Shown: positions 23,809 through 38,545, numbered from the stretch's first letter. The stretch: DNA of 64,000 nt from Serendipita indica DSM 11827 (GCA_910890315.1 CAJVGD010000012.1:124001-188000), one strand, 5' to 3'. Notes: generated by a model from the letters alone, not told the origin. Numbers and translations: made by a program.

Positions 23809-24523
23809 ATGTCCACTCCCCAGATTCCTGCCTTGAAAGGAGACGGAAAAGGCGTATACCGAGTGGTCATTCACGGAAATTCAGGAACGGGAAAGACGAC
23901 ATTGGCTGATGCCCTTGCCAAAATTCTCAATGTGCCCGCAATTCATCTCGACGAAATTCACTGGCATCCTGATTGGGTTCAGGCCACTCCTGAAGAGTTT
24001 GTTTCAAACTTGAACAAGATTCAACGAGATGCAGAGGCGACAAACAGTGGCTGGGTCATTGACGGAAACTATGAAACAAAGACGAAAGCAATGATGGACG
24101 ATTATGCGACTGATATAATTTGTAAGAGAACACAGGCGCATATTTCGCATGTGCCTTGTTGAACCTAGACTTGGGAACAGGGTTAGACCCGCCATTTTAC
24201 AAGTATTTCCCCCGCGCTTTGCTGCGGACGTTTCGTCGGTTACTCGGATGGGAAAAGGTGCGCCTCTTCTACCCAAGTCTTAGATGCTTGATGCCGTACA
24301 GACTTGTGCACCCGGCTGCGAAGAGACATGGCGTGAATGCTTCTTTTCCAAGGACTCTATCATCCTTTGGGTTATTACCCATCATAGGACAGCTAAGGAG
24401 CGATATGGACCACGATGTGAGCAGGACAATGTTGCCAATGGAGGCAAATGGAGACGGCTGGGAGACATAGACGAGCAAACAGAGTGGCTGGATCAAGTCT
24501 CTCATTATCTCAAGAGCGCATAG
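23809..24523 (+). CDS. P-loop kinase-like protein (adenylate-kinase/FlaR-like fold)
   Basis: A small nucleotide-binding protein with a Walker A motif VIHGNSGTGKTTLADALA at residues 18-35 and the following IHLDEIHWHPDW. This is the lay-out of the bacterial DNA topology modulator FlaR and of related P-loop kinases, where the HLDxxxW block follows the P-loop. The middle holds WVIDGNYETKTKAMM. Introns near 24121-24166 and 24255-24300 join it to the C-terminal EETWRECFFSKDSIILWVIT and a Glu-rich end. The start ATG at 23809 is used; the open frame begins 12 bp earlier without an ATG. The substrate is unknown. Such genes are often moved between bacteria and fungi (inference). Confidence 0.62.
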
Positions 24524-24628
24524 CTAGGTCGAGTTTGGGCTGAAGGTGGAGACCCATCTCGGCGCCTACCCATTCGCATCGTCACCCCACTCGCATCGTC
24601 TACTTGCCCTGTAGACTAATTGACGAAC

Positions 24629-26056
24629 ATGAATAACATTACAATCAATGATAGAATCCGTGGATGCATTATTGGTGGGGCACTTGGAGATGCAGTCGGT
24701 CTTGCCACCGAGTTTCTCGACGTCAAGACTTCAGAACAGTACTATGGACGAAATCCACGATTCAAGTTGCGAGCTCCTGCACCCCCTGGATACGTGACAA
24801 TGCATATGGACAGGCATAGAGCCGCCTTCGAGGAAGCCGGGTGGACAGACGATACAGACCAGTCGCTGTTGATTTTAATGGCGTTTCTGCACAACGGTGG
24901 AATGTCCAAAGGCGTCGATCCGCTTGATTTTGCTGCGCGTTTGAAGCATTGGATCAGCTTCGGCTTTCGTCCTTTGGATCGTCTGCCGCTTGGTGTGGGA
25001 AGAACAGTCGGTTCAGTGGTTCGTTCGTCAGACTATCTAGATGACCCTATTGGGAGGTCGACAAAGTGAGTGGTGCTTTCGTTGCTGCAGTCAATATTGA
25101 CAGATTTTGACAGAATCTGGGAAGATGGCGGTAAAGTCATGGCTGCGAACGGCGCGGTGATGCGAACAGGAGTAGTTGGTGCACTCTTCTTCAAGGATGC
25201 ACAAATTTTGTATTCGACTGCGATTAATGTTGCTGCAACCACCCATGCTGATCCACGATGCTTGGTATCTTGTACAATCGCTTCGGCACTAGTTGCCGGG
25301 GTAAGGAACCCAAAATTCTCTATATGATTTACTCACATTGTCACAGATCATTCGTGACGAGGTGAAAAATGACGAAGATATTCGACGCATTATCGAAGAG
25401 GCAATTCAACAGATACAGACGCGTGAAGTACCACTGTCTACAGAACATCTAAACGAATTGCGTGATATAGTGTGGAAAGAGACGATAGCTGAGCTCGAAT
25501 TGGATGAAAGAAGGTTGGTATTCCTGCACGGGTGTCCTACACTCATGCTGAACAGTTTTACAGGTCTATTGGCTATACATACAAATGTTTAGCGTCCGGT
25601 GTCTGGGCCCTTCGTCAAGGCCTAAAGGCGATCCAACATCCTGGAGAAACGAACGGCGATATTTCAACAGTGTTTGAACGAGTGATCACCGATCTTACCA
25701 TGGCTGCTGGTGACAGCGACACAAATTGCGCAGTGGCTGGCTCTATTCTGGGCGCCCTTGTTGGGTATTCACGGCTTACAAGCAGCTGGATTCAGGACCT
25801 GAAGCATCACGACTGGCTTGTTGCCAAAGCTGATGCCGCCACCTATCTCCTCATTGGTGAAGGTGTTGAGTATGATCCGAGCGCAGACAAGGATAATCTA
25901 GTTGATGGGGGCAAGGGAGATATGTCAAAAGAAGAACTGGATGGTCGGTGGAAGGTGATGATCGAGACGCTTCATCGCCGATGCGGGGATATGGAGCTCC
26001 TGGAGAAGATGGAGAAGAGCCGTAAGCAAGACGAGGATGGATGTATTGTCTTGTAG
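24629..26056 (+). CDS. ADP-ribosylglycohydrolase, tandem copy 1, with CaaX-type C-terminus
   Basis: ADP-ribosylglycohydrolases (ARH/DraG) use two Mg ions to remove ADP-ribose from proteins or related molecules. The motifs are IRGCIIGGALGDAVGLATEF at the start, GWTDDTDQSLLILMAFL (first metal ligands) and MAAGDSDTNCAVAGSILGA near the end (second metal ligands). The inserted block IIRDEVKNDEDIRRIIEEAI, which sits before the YTYKCLASGVWALRQGL helix, marks the larger fungal type. Introns lie near 25067-25112, 25301-25346 and 25514-25562. The protein ends EDGCIVL, so the last four residues (Cys-Ile-Val-Leu) form a CaaX box of the geranylgeranyl type. The start ATG at 24629 follows an in-frame TTG and is the first usable one. 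The sister gene follows after 125 bp. Confidence 0.86.
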
Positions 26057-26181
26057 ATGCATTTTTGGAACACAGTTGGCTTGAGCGGTCCAGATGCTTT
26101 GAGACGCCAGGGTGCATTGTTGGACCGGACCACATCTCGCCTTGAGAGCCACCTGGTTCATTCGAGCAAATAATTATTATA

Positions 26182-27488
26182 ATGATCTCATCAAAGCACG
26201 ATCGTATCCGTGGAACTATCCTGGGTGGTGCTCTCGGCGATGCTGTAGGTCTCTTTACAGAGTTTATGAGCAGAAGAGAAGCAACTTCGATCTATGGACC
26301 AAATCCAAAGTTCAAACTCAAGCCCCCAGTGCCAGAAGGATTCCAAGGGGTTCACCTCGATTACCACCGTACTCTATTCGATCGTGGAGACTTTACAGAC
26401 GACACAGACCTCTCACTACTGACTCTCATGTCCTTTCTCAATAAAGGTGGCCCAACAGACGCTGGAATAGACGCCCTCGATTATGCCCAGCGTCTACGCA
26501 ACTGGGTGAGCTACGGTTTCGTACCCCTCGGAAAGCTACCAGTCGACATTGGGAATACGATCAGAACGGTTGCGAATAGTCCAAACTATGTCAATGCACC
26601 AGTCGAGATAGCAAAGTCGTACGTCCTCTTTGAGTGGTTGCGTGCCGGCCTTGCATCCGACTAATATGTTTATAGAGTATGGGAATCTGGTGGTAAACGG
26701 AATGCTGCGAATGGTGCTGTAATGCGTATTCCCATCGTTGGAGCCCTCCTCTTCAACGACGAGAAGAGACTTTACTCCTCTGCAATCAATCTGGCTTCAA
26801 CCACCCATGCTGACCCAAGGTGCTTGGTTTCCTGCACTATCATGGTAGGGTTGATTGCTGCCGTAAGCATTAGAGTCTTGATGTCGAACTGATGAGCTGA
26901 GCACCAAGTAGCTGATCCGGGGCGAAGTCCACAATGACGAGGACATTCGAGTCATCGTTCAGCGTGGCATTGACGTGTTGGAATCCCACGATACACCACT
27001 GGAGAAGAAACACAAGGATGAACTAAATAAACTTATATGGCAAGACTCGCTCGCAGACCTACGGCTGGGCGACAGGATGTGAGTAGCCATGGTAGATGGG
27101 TCATCTAATAACATTTATTTCCAGGGCGATGGGATACACGTACAAGTGCCTTGCGTCTGCAATTTGGGCACTTCGTCAAGCCCTTGAGCTAGCAGGCGCA
27201 TCGAAGGAGCAGGATCTGCAAAACCTTGGCTCCCTCGTTTATCAAAAGCTCATTACCGACATCACGATGGCAGGCGGGGATAGCGATACCAATGCAGCAG
27301 TCGCAGGCTCTGCACTTGGAGCTTTTTTTGGACACTCCAATCTCCATAAACCTTGGCTTGACGATCTCCGAAATGCAGACTGGCTGCTGTCGAAAGCTGA
27401 TGCTGCTGCATACCTCATTCTAGGCGAAGGGGATCATTATGACCCCTTGTCCGACATGGACACGCGCATAGAAGCGGAAACCAGGTAG
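26182..27488 (+). CDS. ADP-ribosylglycohydrolase, tandem copy 2
   Basis: A paralogue of the preceding gene with the same exon plan. Motifs: IRGTILGGALGDAVGLFTEF, DFTDDTDLSLLTLMSFL and MAGGDSDTNAAVAGSALGA. The middle block NAANGAVMRIPIVGALLFND matches MAANGAVMRTGVVGALFFKD of copy 1. Introns lie near 26617-26675, 26862-26910 and 27079-27124. All metal ligands are present, so it should be active. Unlike copy 1, it ends IEAETR without a CaaX cysteine, which suggests that the two copies act in different places in the cell (inference). The start ATG is at 26182. Confidence 0.86.
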
Positions 27489-27669
27489 TTCCAAGCCGAG
27501 CCGCGGTCTGTAGAGTACATAAATAATAACCAGGCTTATATGTATAATCGGTATTCAGTCATTCCAGGAGATTGGCGGATTGTCGAAAGCGGCCCTGGCG
27601 TGAACCCGTGAACTTGCCTCCCCGCCACGTTGGCCAGCGCGACGCCTCCCGCCGTGGGCCATCAGAAAC

Positions 27670-29786
27670 ATGGCAGACGAGCTCAAGGTTCCCTCAGAGG
27701 GCAGGAAATCTCGTAAACAGTCTACGTACTATCCAGCAGCCGCGTCGACATCCAACACCAAGCCGTACAGCAAGAGTGCCGCCAAACGGTCATCTGTACT
27801 CGCTTTGGGGTCTATAGAACATCTGCAATATTACTTTACAAAGACGGGCTTAGCCGCAAAACAGAAGTACGGATCTACTTCAACCCCGCTTGTTGCCGCT
27901 AACGTGCCTACCAAAGACCCGGCTTCAAAGCCAAAGGTCTAGTACCAGCTATAGGCGGTGGTCATCTCAGAACACCGTCCGCGATTAGCGGAATACCGCA
28001 AATCGCATTCGATCTACCGCCGTCGCCAGTAGTACCGCCCACAATACAGCATCCGTTCGTAGACGTGGTCAAAGACTACGAAGTAGATCCGGAAGAATTG
28101 TTACCAGGACTCGTCGCGGATTTGCAACGTGTGTCTGACCTCTGGCACATTGGCCGCCCCGAAGAAGAGGTCGCCACCCCCGCTCCCGCCAAACAGGATG
28201 CGCTACGGCCCACACCTACGATAGCCAGTCCAGGAGAGTTTGACGTTTTGCTGGTACTGCAGGCAACGACAAATGCCATTAGGTCGGTGCGGAATTATCT
28301 CGTGGCTCTTCCGGACGAGACTCCTATATTGAATACGGCTCCGACGTTTCGTCCTCATACAATCTCTCACCGACCTTCTCCGGCGAAGAAGCCGGCGCAG
28401 CGACCTGGCAACGACCCACTCAGCAAGATTAGGCGTGAGGCCCTCGACGTTCTTGCTGCGCTTCGTGGCATCGAGGAGAGATATCGGCTACCGATGACGG
28501 ATGATTCCTTTGAAGGTGCATCGGAAAATGGGTCTGGCTCGACCCGCTCGGCTCCTTCTCCGTCCGGACACCATTCCGGAGACGACGACTCGGAATCAAC
28601 TGCCTCGTTCAATTTTTCCATGGTCACTGTTCCGGGTCGCAAGAAGACGGTTCCAGTCTGGCCGGATGAGGAAGAGGATGTTATGAACGACGATACAGAG
28701 CAAGAGAGGCGCGAAAACTGGGATGAAAAGCTCGTCCTTGGCGGAGGGTGGTTATATCGAAACGATGTCTCCTTCTCCGACGTACAACAGGAAAAGCAGG
28801 TTGTCGTCAAATACCTAAACACAGTCGACGCCGTTCTCTTTCCGGGGGACCATCAAAATGGTGTCCGTGGCTGGTCGAAGACCCTCGACAAGATCCAGGA
28901 CGAGAGACGTGGCTCGAGTCGCAACTCGAGTGTCAATGGACGGTTGACGCCTGAGAGACAACCATCGCCTGTAGCCAAGTTGCGCGCAAAGCGATCGGGT
29001 GGGTTGCTCACGGACACCATGCAAGCAATGACCCTTACCGAGGAGCCTGAGGACGAGCCAGCCTCACCCATGGACGAGGAGCATTTACCCAACTGGGCTA
29101 AACGGACGGCTTTTGTAGATGATCCGATGGGTAAATATTTTCCTGAAACTATGGTCGTAATTCACACCTCTTTCCAGGACGTACATTCGCCCTTTTGGTT
29201 CATCTACTGCCTGTCGAGTTGCTGCATCTGCTTCCACCCCCATCGGAAACTCCATCGAGCGAAGCACTCATGATGTCACTCTGTTCTGGCCAACTTTTAT
29301 GTGTTGCCTACAATGCTGGGGTTCGCAAGTCGAAGAAGCCTTGGGGCTACATCAATGCGAATGCGGTTCACGATATTGCCGCTTTGGAGGCTGATGCCGC
29401 CAAGGACGGCGAAGGCGAAGGAGAAAAGGAAAAGAGAAGGACCGCTTGGACGTTTCGTCGTACGGAGAATCTCAGGTTGTGGGCGGCGTAAGAAACTCTA
29501 TCTCTTGCCTCTGTCTTGTCACTGACATGCACTCAGAGCACTCAAAATGCGCTATATGATACCACTGGTCAGCCCTGCAAACCTTACAGCTGGTGGCAGC
29601 CCGCGGAACGGAACTCCCGCAACCTCGCCCTCAGCTCTGACACTTTCCTTCGGGCATAACGTCACACCGTTCTTTTTTGATGCCGCCATAGTGGCCAAAA
29701 AGGGTCCTCTCTGGGAGGAGATGCTTCATGATGCTGTCATTCTCTGGGTCAACGCTGTCGTAGCGGAAAAGCGGGGCGATTCGTAA
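27670..29786 (+). CDS. Conserved fungal protein of unknown function with a CH-like C-terminal region
   Basis: A protein of roughly 640 residues. The N-terminus MADELKVPSEGRKSRKQS leads to SIEHLQYYFTKTGLAAKQK. A 50-bp intron (27867-27916, phase 2) joins this to PGFKAKGLVPAIGGGHLRTP. The middle has ELLPGLVADLQRVSDLWHIG and VLLVLQATTNAIRSVRNYLV, both helical, then long Ser/Asp/Glu-rich segments. An intron at about 29129-29177 joins DDPMG to RTFALLVHLLPVELLHLLPP. Then SLCSGQLLCVAYNAGVRKS and RRTENLRLWAAALKMRYMIP resemble the calponin-homology fold (leucine spacing, LLCxAYN, ENLRLW). The last intron lies near 29489-29537. I recognise no named gene; the CH-like reading is an inference from pattern. 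Confidence 0.72.
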
Positions 29787-29888
29787 CCAGTCCTGAGTCT
29801 CAGTAGGTTAATTTATCTCTCTCGTATACCTTGCTATGCATAGTCTTCGCGTTAATATAGCTTTGTTGCATAATCCTTATCTCACATA

Positions 29889-30961
29889 TCATCCGATATA
29901 TGCAACGACAAGCGTGGTAACAATAGCAGACACAAGGTTCACCTGTGCAAGAGTGAGGACTTCTTCACGACCATGAAGATGCTTACCTGGTTGTTGGAGA
30001 GTAGATTTCGTCCCGAGATGACCTTGACGCTCGAGCCAGGTTTGGTTTCGCCATCTTCTGTAAGTATACGCTCCGTCTTTGTAGAATACAGTGTCTGCTG
30101 TACAGTAGCACCTAAGAAGGAGTCCAGCTGTATAATATCGTTAGCCGAGACGAGCTGTTGATGAGCTCCTCACCAAAGACCCAAAGCCTCCAGCGAAGAT
30201 TCCCAACAAACAGAGTTTGAGAAACGGGATGTATCCCAGATCTCTGCATGCAGGATTATCGACGAGCAAGACGAGGCTCATTGTTAATCCTATCAATCCC
30301 CCGCCGCCAACGCTCACGGCCGTGCCCAGCACGCTCATTGCGCCATTTGTTCCCGGAGGAACTTTCTTGAGCGTTGTGACGAGGATGGGTTTCGACTTGG
30401 ATAAAATCCCGAGTTCCGAAGCCAACGTATCTCCGAGAGAACAACCAAACTGGCCAAGGGCGGCCAAAACCAGTGCGTAGCTCACACGGTCTCCATACGT
30501 GGGATCAATAGCGCATGTGGTATTCGAGTTGTAGGGCTTGGATTGCTGTACGCCAATAAACGCTGAGAGCCGTGAATCGGTGAAGCGCGCTCTCCATAGG
30601 AGGCACGCAATGAACGCTGGTAGAGAGTTGGAGAACACCTAAAAGTTTGTTTAGAATGTTTCAGACCAGGAGGTGTTGCCAAACATGCCTGAACAGCGTC
30701 GCGTGCCCCCAAGCCAACTTTTGCGCCTTCCTCCATCTTGACTTTGTGTGCTTTGCCTACACGAGTCGCACGGGACCCTACAAAGTAAAGGACAAGTAAT
30801 GTTATACCAAAGACGTGTAACGGCGTGCTGAGCATCGCGAAGCCGACGAAGAATGCCGCGACGGCACCATCAAATGACAGTTTTCCATCTTTCAAACCCT
30901 TCCAAGTCACAATAGCACTGATTAAAAGAGAAAAAACGGGCAGTTCCTGCAGAGAGTCCAT
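29889..30961 (-). CDS. TMEM19 / DUF92 family integral membrane protein
   Basis: A multi-pass membrane protein of the DUF92 (TMEM19) family, related to plant VTE6-type phytyl-phosphate kinases but of unknown role in fungi. The start MDSLQELPVFSLLISAIVTW is at 30959-30961. The family blocks include KDGKLSFDGAVAAFFVGFAM, FYFVGSRATRVGK-like LYFVGSRATRVGKAHK, QFGCSLGDTLASELGILSKS, and VPPGTNGAMSVLGTAVSVGG. The end VNLVSAIVTTLVVAYIG follows an intron near 29940-29985 and stops at 29889-29891. About six membrane spans are visible. The gene lies 95 bp downstream of PRP43 on the same strand. Confidence 0.85.
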
Positions 30962-31056
30962 TAATGTTAGACAGTGGGGGAGAACAAAGATGGTCCCTTT
31001 GTTGATCACGACTGCTACCCAATACAAGATTCGAAATATCCAAGCCTGAATCAAGT

Positions 31057-33731
<2,675 letters not shown>

Positions 33732-33935
33732 GTTTTAGCTAGTTCTAATAGTTGGCGTCGGGGTCAAGAGGTGGCGACTGACTTGGAGCCACACATCTGG
33801 CAACTGAACCACCGATTTCACTTTGCGAACCATTCCAAGGCGTAGATTTCCTGCAAGCGACATGTATTGAGTTCTAACAAGGACATAAAAGTACATTCTT
33901 AGATGGGATTCCAGACAGTGTGGCATTGAGGATAT

Positions 33936-34837
33936 TCAATGCCACCTTGGTTTAGCTGGAGTAGCATTAGCCTTCTCTGGTGACATGTTACGGCGCTTCT
34001 GGGGAGACGCTGAACGAGCTCTCTGGGCGACGAGTGCCCGCGCGGGCTGGCTACCCTGTCCACTTTTCTTGACCGGCGAGCTACATGAATGTCAGTCAAC
34101 AATAACAAATCAAGAGAGACGTCTTACGGTGCAAAGTATCGCTTATCACCTAGCGTCGACATTTTCAGAAAGTCATTGTCGTGGGCTGCGATACCTTGAA
34201 CATTCTTGACAGGTCTATATGTATTTGGTAAGCCGCATTGACCCGCATGATGGTTGCAAGCCTACGCACGTAGGATCATTCGATGCAAGGAGCAATGGCC
34301 TCTTGAGGGCAAATCGAGATTGACGCATTTCATTCGTATCTGCAATTAGAGCAGCAACAACTTCCTCGTCCTCTGGTTGACTATGCTCCTCTTCCGTGTC
34401 TTGTACCTGCGATTCCTTCACCTTGGACCGACTCTGCTTCTGTTCACTCTTGGGTGAAGCACTGCTCTGAACTTTATCCCATTTGGCTTTATATTTCTTG
34501 TACTTTCCACCGACTTTGACGTATTTGGTACACAACTCTTGATATCGCTCTTCTAGCTGCTTGTAGCTTTCATCAAGGCATGCGTTTTGCGTTCGTAGGA
34601 CTTCATTCTCGGCAAAGAGCTTAACGAGTAGTTGCTGTAGCCCGTAATTTCGGGACTTGAGCGAGTCGACGTCTTGATCGTCTGGATTATGTGCCTCGAG
34701 ATTTGTTCCTGCGAGCCTGTCAGAGTTTGAACCTTTACTTCCAAAGTAAGGATGCATCCGAGTACTTACACCTCTGCCAAAAGAGAAGTGGCAGCGTTAT
34801 CGTCTTCCCGGCCTTGTTTCTTCGACTCTTGCGGCAT
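33936..34837 (-). CDS. Small coiled-coil protein with SP-K motifs, function unknown
   Basis: The protein starts MPQESKKQGREDDNAATSLL at 34835-34837. A 53-bp intron (donor gtaagt, acceptor ctgacag) joins AEV to LAGTNLEAHNPDDQDVDSL. Then comes a coiled coil with heptad-like spacing (YGLQQLLVKLFAENEVLRTQ, then LEERYQELCTKYVKV) and a Lys-rich stretch. A Ser/Glu-rich linker leads to a basic C-terminus with three proline-directed sites (SPVKK, SPQKR, SPEK), ending PAKPRWH. Such sites are typical targets of cyclin-dependent kinases. The short N-terminal coiled coil followed by a basic, phosphorylatable tail recalls shugoshin-type or kinetochore proteins, but I see no diagnostic motif. It diverges from the next gene with 110 bp between starts. 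Confidence 0.6.
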
Positions 34838-34947
34838 CAACAGATTCTGATATTCTTGAATAATGATCCCTCTCGACTGTGACAATAATTATTGATTTCG
34901 TGGCGAAATGCTAGGACCTGGCCGGCTACAAATACAAAGTCAACTTG

Positions 34948-36801
34948 ATGCCGACACCAACCTTTCGAAGATGCAATGCTACCTTCGTTATCCCTCCAAT
35001 TCCGGCAGCACGTCCAAAGCAACCAAAATTTATTAAGCGGGAACCCCGCAAATGGCAAACAGTTTCGCCCGAAGAACTTGAAAAACAACGGCTGCGACGG
35101 ATAGAAAAAGCGGAACGCGACGAGCGTATGGACATTGGGTTTTGCCTTACTCCTGTAAAGACGTATGTAGACCACCACGCGCGTCTACACGCTTTCTAAT
35201 GTGTTTGCTCCTTCAGCTACATGGGCGGTTTCACGCGACCCAGGGACCTGCGAATGACCAACTGGCTCCCTGGAGGACGGTTTCTTGCCAAATCGAAACT
35301 ATATGAAGATCCAGCGCATATAGCATACCAACCCCATATTGCATTTCTAATACGGTCGCGGTATCTCGTTCATTTTGGTCCAGGGAGACCGAACGCGCCA
35401 GAATTCATTGTTGGATACTGTCCAGTCGGGAGATTTAAGCACTTACTACGACGTCTCAACAGCGGATTCTGCGAAAGCAAAGTACTCGAAGCAATGGACA
35501 ATGCTTGCTGGCCTGGTTTAGCGCGGGAGCTCCCCTTCAAACCAATCAAGTGGTGGAATCCCGGGGAGGATCCAGACGAGATTCGGGTGACTCTTGAGAG
35601 TGGTCGAGAGCTTCCCCAGTCAGCAGTCAGTACTGAAGGGTCAACAAGTTCAGGCTCCAGCTCTGAAGGAGATGCTGCTGCTTCAGATGGGGAGAGTAGT
35701 CAAGAGAAGGATACCCTGGATAAAGTCGCCGCTGATACCGAGTCAGTACCTTTAACCAACGAGGTCACAGCTACCGTGGAATCATCCTCGACATCACCAT
35801 CCACTACCCAACCCGCGGACAATAACCTCGACGAAGCAGAAAAGAACAAGTATGACAGTGATGACGATGATCTCGCTGTCGACCTGGCCATTGTTGAAGG
35901 CGCGAAGCGGGCGAGGCGGGCCAAAGCCAAGGAAATGATGAAACAAGGAGTGTCCCCGCACTCTGTCCTAGCATTTATGAGAACGCCATTCGTTGAAGAG
36001 CAAGTGCTCGCGTCGTTCAAGAAACCCGAGAGTCGACCTCAGCTCATGAAAGAGCAAATCCTATACTTGGCAGACAAAGCCAAACTGCGGGCATATACAA
36101 ATATGATCTCGTCAGAAGTATTCCCAAACATGGCAGGGCATGGAACGTCTGTCAACGATCCGAACCTAATGGATCCCAAGTTTGTCGAAACCAATCTCGC
36201 TGGAACCGTGTACGACGTCCGCAGACAGTACATCCCCACACTCGCCAAACAACCCTTCTGGATCCCCGTTCTCGCCGTCAGCCTTCCAACACGTCCATTA
36301 GCTCGCGTCATGGCAAGATTAGCAAAAGCGCTCCCGCGTGGACTACCATACTATGCCTCAATGCCCACAGAGGACCTCAAGTGCAAAATCTCGTATCCAT
36401 CACGGTCGCTGAACCTGCGACTAACCAGAATGCGAAGGCTCACATCGCAGATTGCAGAGAGACTTGCTGGCTACTACGCTGGCTTCCCTGGAATTCGCTT
36501 CGACCCACGACTCCCTGGTCGAGGTGTCAACGGCACGCTACTCCACAAGCCGCTACCAGAGGAGAATAGACGCATCACCGTCCTCATTGACTCGGCATAC
36601 GAAAGAGCCGATACCGAAATGGCACAATACCTTTCGGACACTCGAGGACAGATCCGCGTCGGCCTGATGGACGAGTTGGGCAATGCTCTCGATCCAGCTC
36701 TCGATTTTACCGAGGACAATAATGTCAGCATCAACGAAGACGAGGGGGGGCTGAGGGATGACGAGGAGGATCATGCTAGCGATGAGGAAAATGCGCGATG
36801 A
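34948..36801 (+). CDS. Hypothetical protein, about 600 residues, possibly mitochondrial
   Basis: A short first exon (MPTPTFRRCNATFVIPPIPA ... FCLTPVKT) is joined by a 53-bp intron near 35162-35214 to a long exon that begins YMGGFTRPRDLRMTNWLPGG. The conserved-looking parts are HIAFLIRSRYLVHFGPGRPN, KPIKWWNPGEDPDEIRV and QPFWIPVLAVSLPTRPLARV. A long Ser/Glu-rich linker separates two folded-looking halves. The end is acidic. The N-terminus is basic with Arg and no early acid residue, which would fit import into mitochondria, and Arg-rich patches suggest RNA contact. Both ideas are inference. I recognise no domain or gene family. The start ATG at 34948 follows a same-frame TTG. Confidence 0.7.
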
Positions 36802-37062
36802 GACGAGTACTATTCTTACCCTATCTTATACTTTCATGGCTAATAGATTTTCAATCACCTGTTTGGTTGTTTTTTTCCAAAACAAAGAATGTATTCTGAA
36901 AAAAGGGGGCAACAAGAGTGACTATAGAAATGGTGTCACAACGCACACAATGGATATAGGAGCGAGGACTCGTATTAGGCGGATGTGACTAGAGGAGAGG
37001 ACCACACATTCCCGAAGAGGAATAAACTGTCGTGCGCTGTCAATCGCGATGCCAACGCGCGA

Positions 37063-38545
37063 TTACCTGGTTCGCTGAGAACCACGGTATCCAATTTGTA
37101 GGTTATCGAGCTCGGCCTCGAGTGCCTTGATAGATCCGTGGGCGATTTCGAGGTCCTTGTTGAGGCGGTCACGTTCGGCGATGAGCTGGATCAATATTAG
37201 CATCTTGAACCATGATTGTTAGAAGAGAGACATACGTGCTGCTCCCACTGTCTGAAGCGGGCTTCCTCGGACTTGACTTGCTCCGTGAAACGCTTCCTGA
37301 GAGCCTCTTCCTCTTCCTTGAACTTGGGGTTGTCGGGCTTCTTGACACGAGCCTCGCCAAACTTGCGAGTCTCCATCTGCTCGAGGCGGTAGTTTTCGTA
37401 GTGAGACTCTTCGGTCGAGCTGATGAGGTCCAACATGTGCGTGCGGATCAGGAGGGAGCGCAATTTGCGGAAGTCGCAGTGGCTCTCATTTTCGACTAAG
37501 TAATGATCAGTCAACAGCTCGGGGACGAATACTATTTGTACACACCTTCAGCTACACCCCAGAGATACTCGCGACCCTTTACAGTCCTTCCGTCCTTGGT
37601 AACAACATCATCGGTCGAACCGATAATGGAGAAGGGCATGGCTTCGGCAAGAGCACGATTGTGTTCAATGCTCGAAGCATCATCCTCAGGGTCGACGGGA
37701 GGGACGTAGATTCGGATACCCTGGGCGGCGATGACCTCGCGAACGCGCTGCTTGAAGACGACGAGATCGTTGGGGGTCATCGTGTCGGCCTTTGCAATAA
37801 CGGGAATCAGGTTGACGCGGGTCCCGAGGCGCTTCATGATTTCAATATCAAGGGGCTTGAGACTAAAAGGATCGATCAGCCCTCCAGAAACGATACAATA
37901 TTTTCAGGCTGGCGCGCACGTACGTGTGTCCTGTAGGTCTGATGAAGAACAAGCAGGCGTGAACTCGGAGATCAATCTTCTCTCCACGCTGGGGCTGTTG
38001 CTCCTGTCTCATATAGGCTTCGTGCTGGTCGTCGACAAAGTCGATGATGGGAGCCCAAGAGTCGCGGTTGTTCACATAGTCACCGAAACCGGGGGTGTCG
38101 ATGACAGTGAGCTTGACCTTGAACGACTTTTCTTCTAGCTCCGCCTTGATGATCTCGACCTGAAACGACAAACCGTGTGAGCTCAACGGCCGTGGATAAA
38201 TCGAGCCAAAACTGTACCTCTGTGAGCTTGTCGAGTTGCTTTACGTGTCTACGGCTGTAGTTTTTGGCGGGCGAGAGCTCCGTCGCGAACAGCGTGTTGA
38301 TGAGAGTCGTCTTGCCCAAGCCGGATTCGCCTACGGAAGCGACGGAGAATGCGTTTGAGTGCATGTACATTTACAATTGAGAGGAATAAGAGTACTGACC
38401 GACCACCATGATGGTGAAATGGGCACCACGCTTGGCCACGATACGGTGTCTCTGTAGGCAGCGCATGAGCGGACGGAGCGAGGCAAAACGCGCATAAATA
38501 ACATACTTGGTTGGGAAGATTAGCAATACCGATTCCAGACGCCAT
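37063..38545 (-). CDS. CDC12: Septin, Cdc12 group
   Basis: Septins form GTP-binding hetero-oligomeric filaments at the bud neck, septum and hyphal tip. The start [13 protein letters not shown] is at 38543-38545. G1 is [20 protein letters not shown], and G3 lies in [20 protein letters not shown]. The septin-specific [13 protein letters not shown] follows, then the G4 region [20 protein letters not shown]. The septin unique element includes [20 protein letters not shown] and [16 protein letters not shown]. The C-terminal coiled coil runs from [15 protein letters not shown] to [19 protein letters not shown]. The FRQWEQ block and HYENYRLEQ link it to Cdc12 rather than Cdc3, Cdc10 or Cdc11. Short introns are near 38450, 38395, 38200, 37925, 37545 and 37200. 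Confidence 0.9.

Noticed and set aside
37212-38138. Plus-strand frames opposite the septin
   Set aside because: They are antisense shadows of the conserved GTPase and coiled-coil exons.
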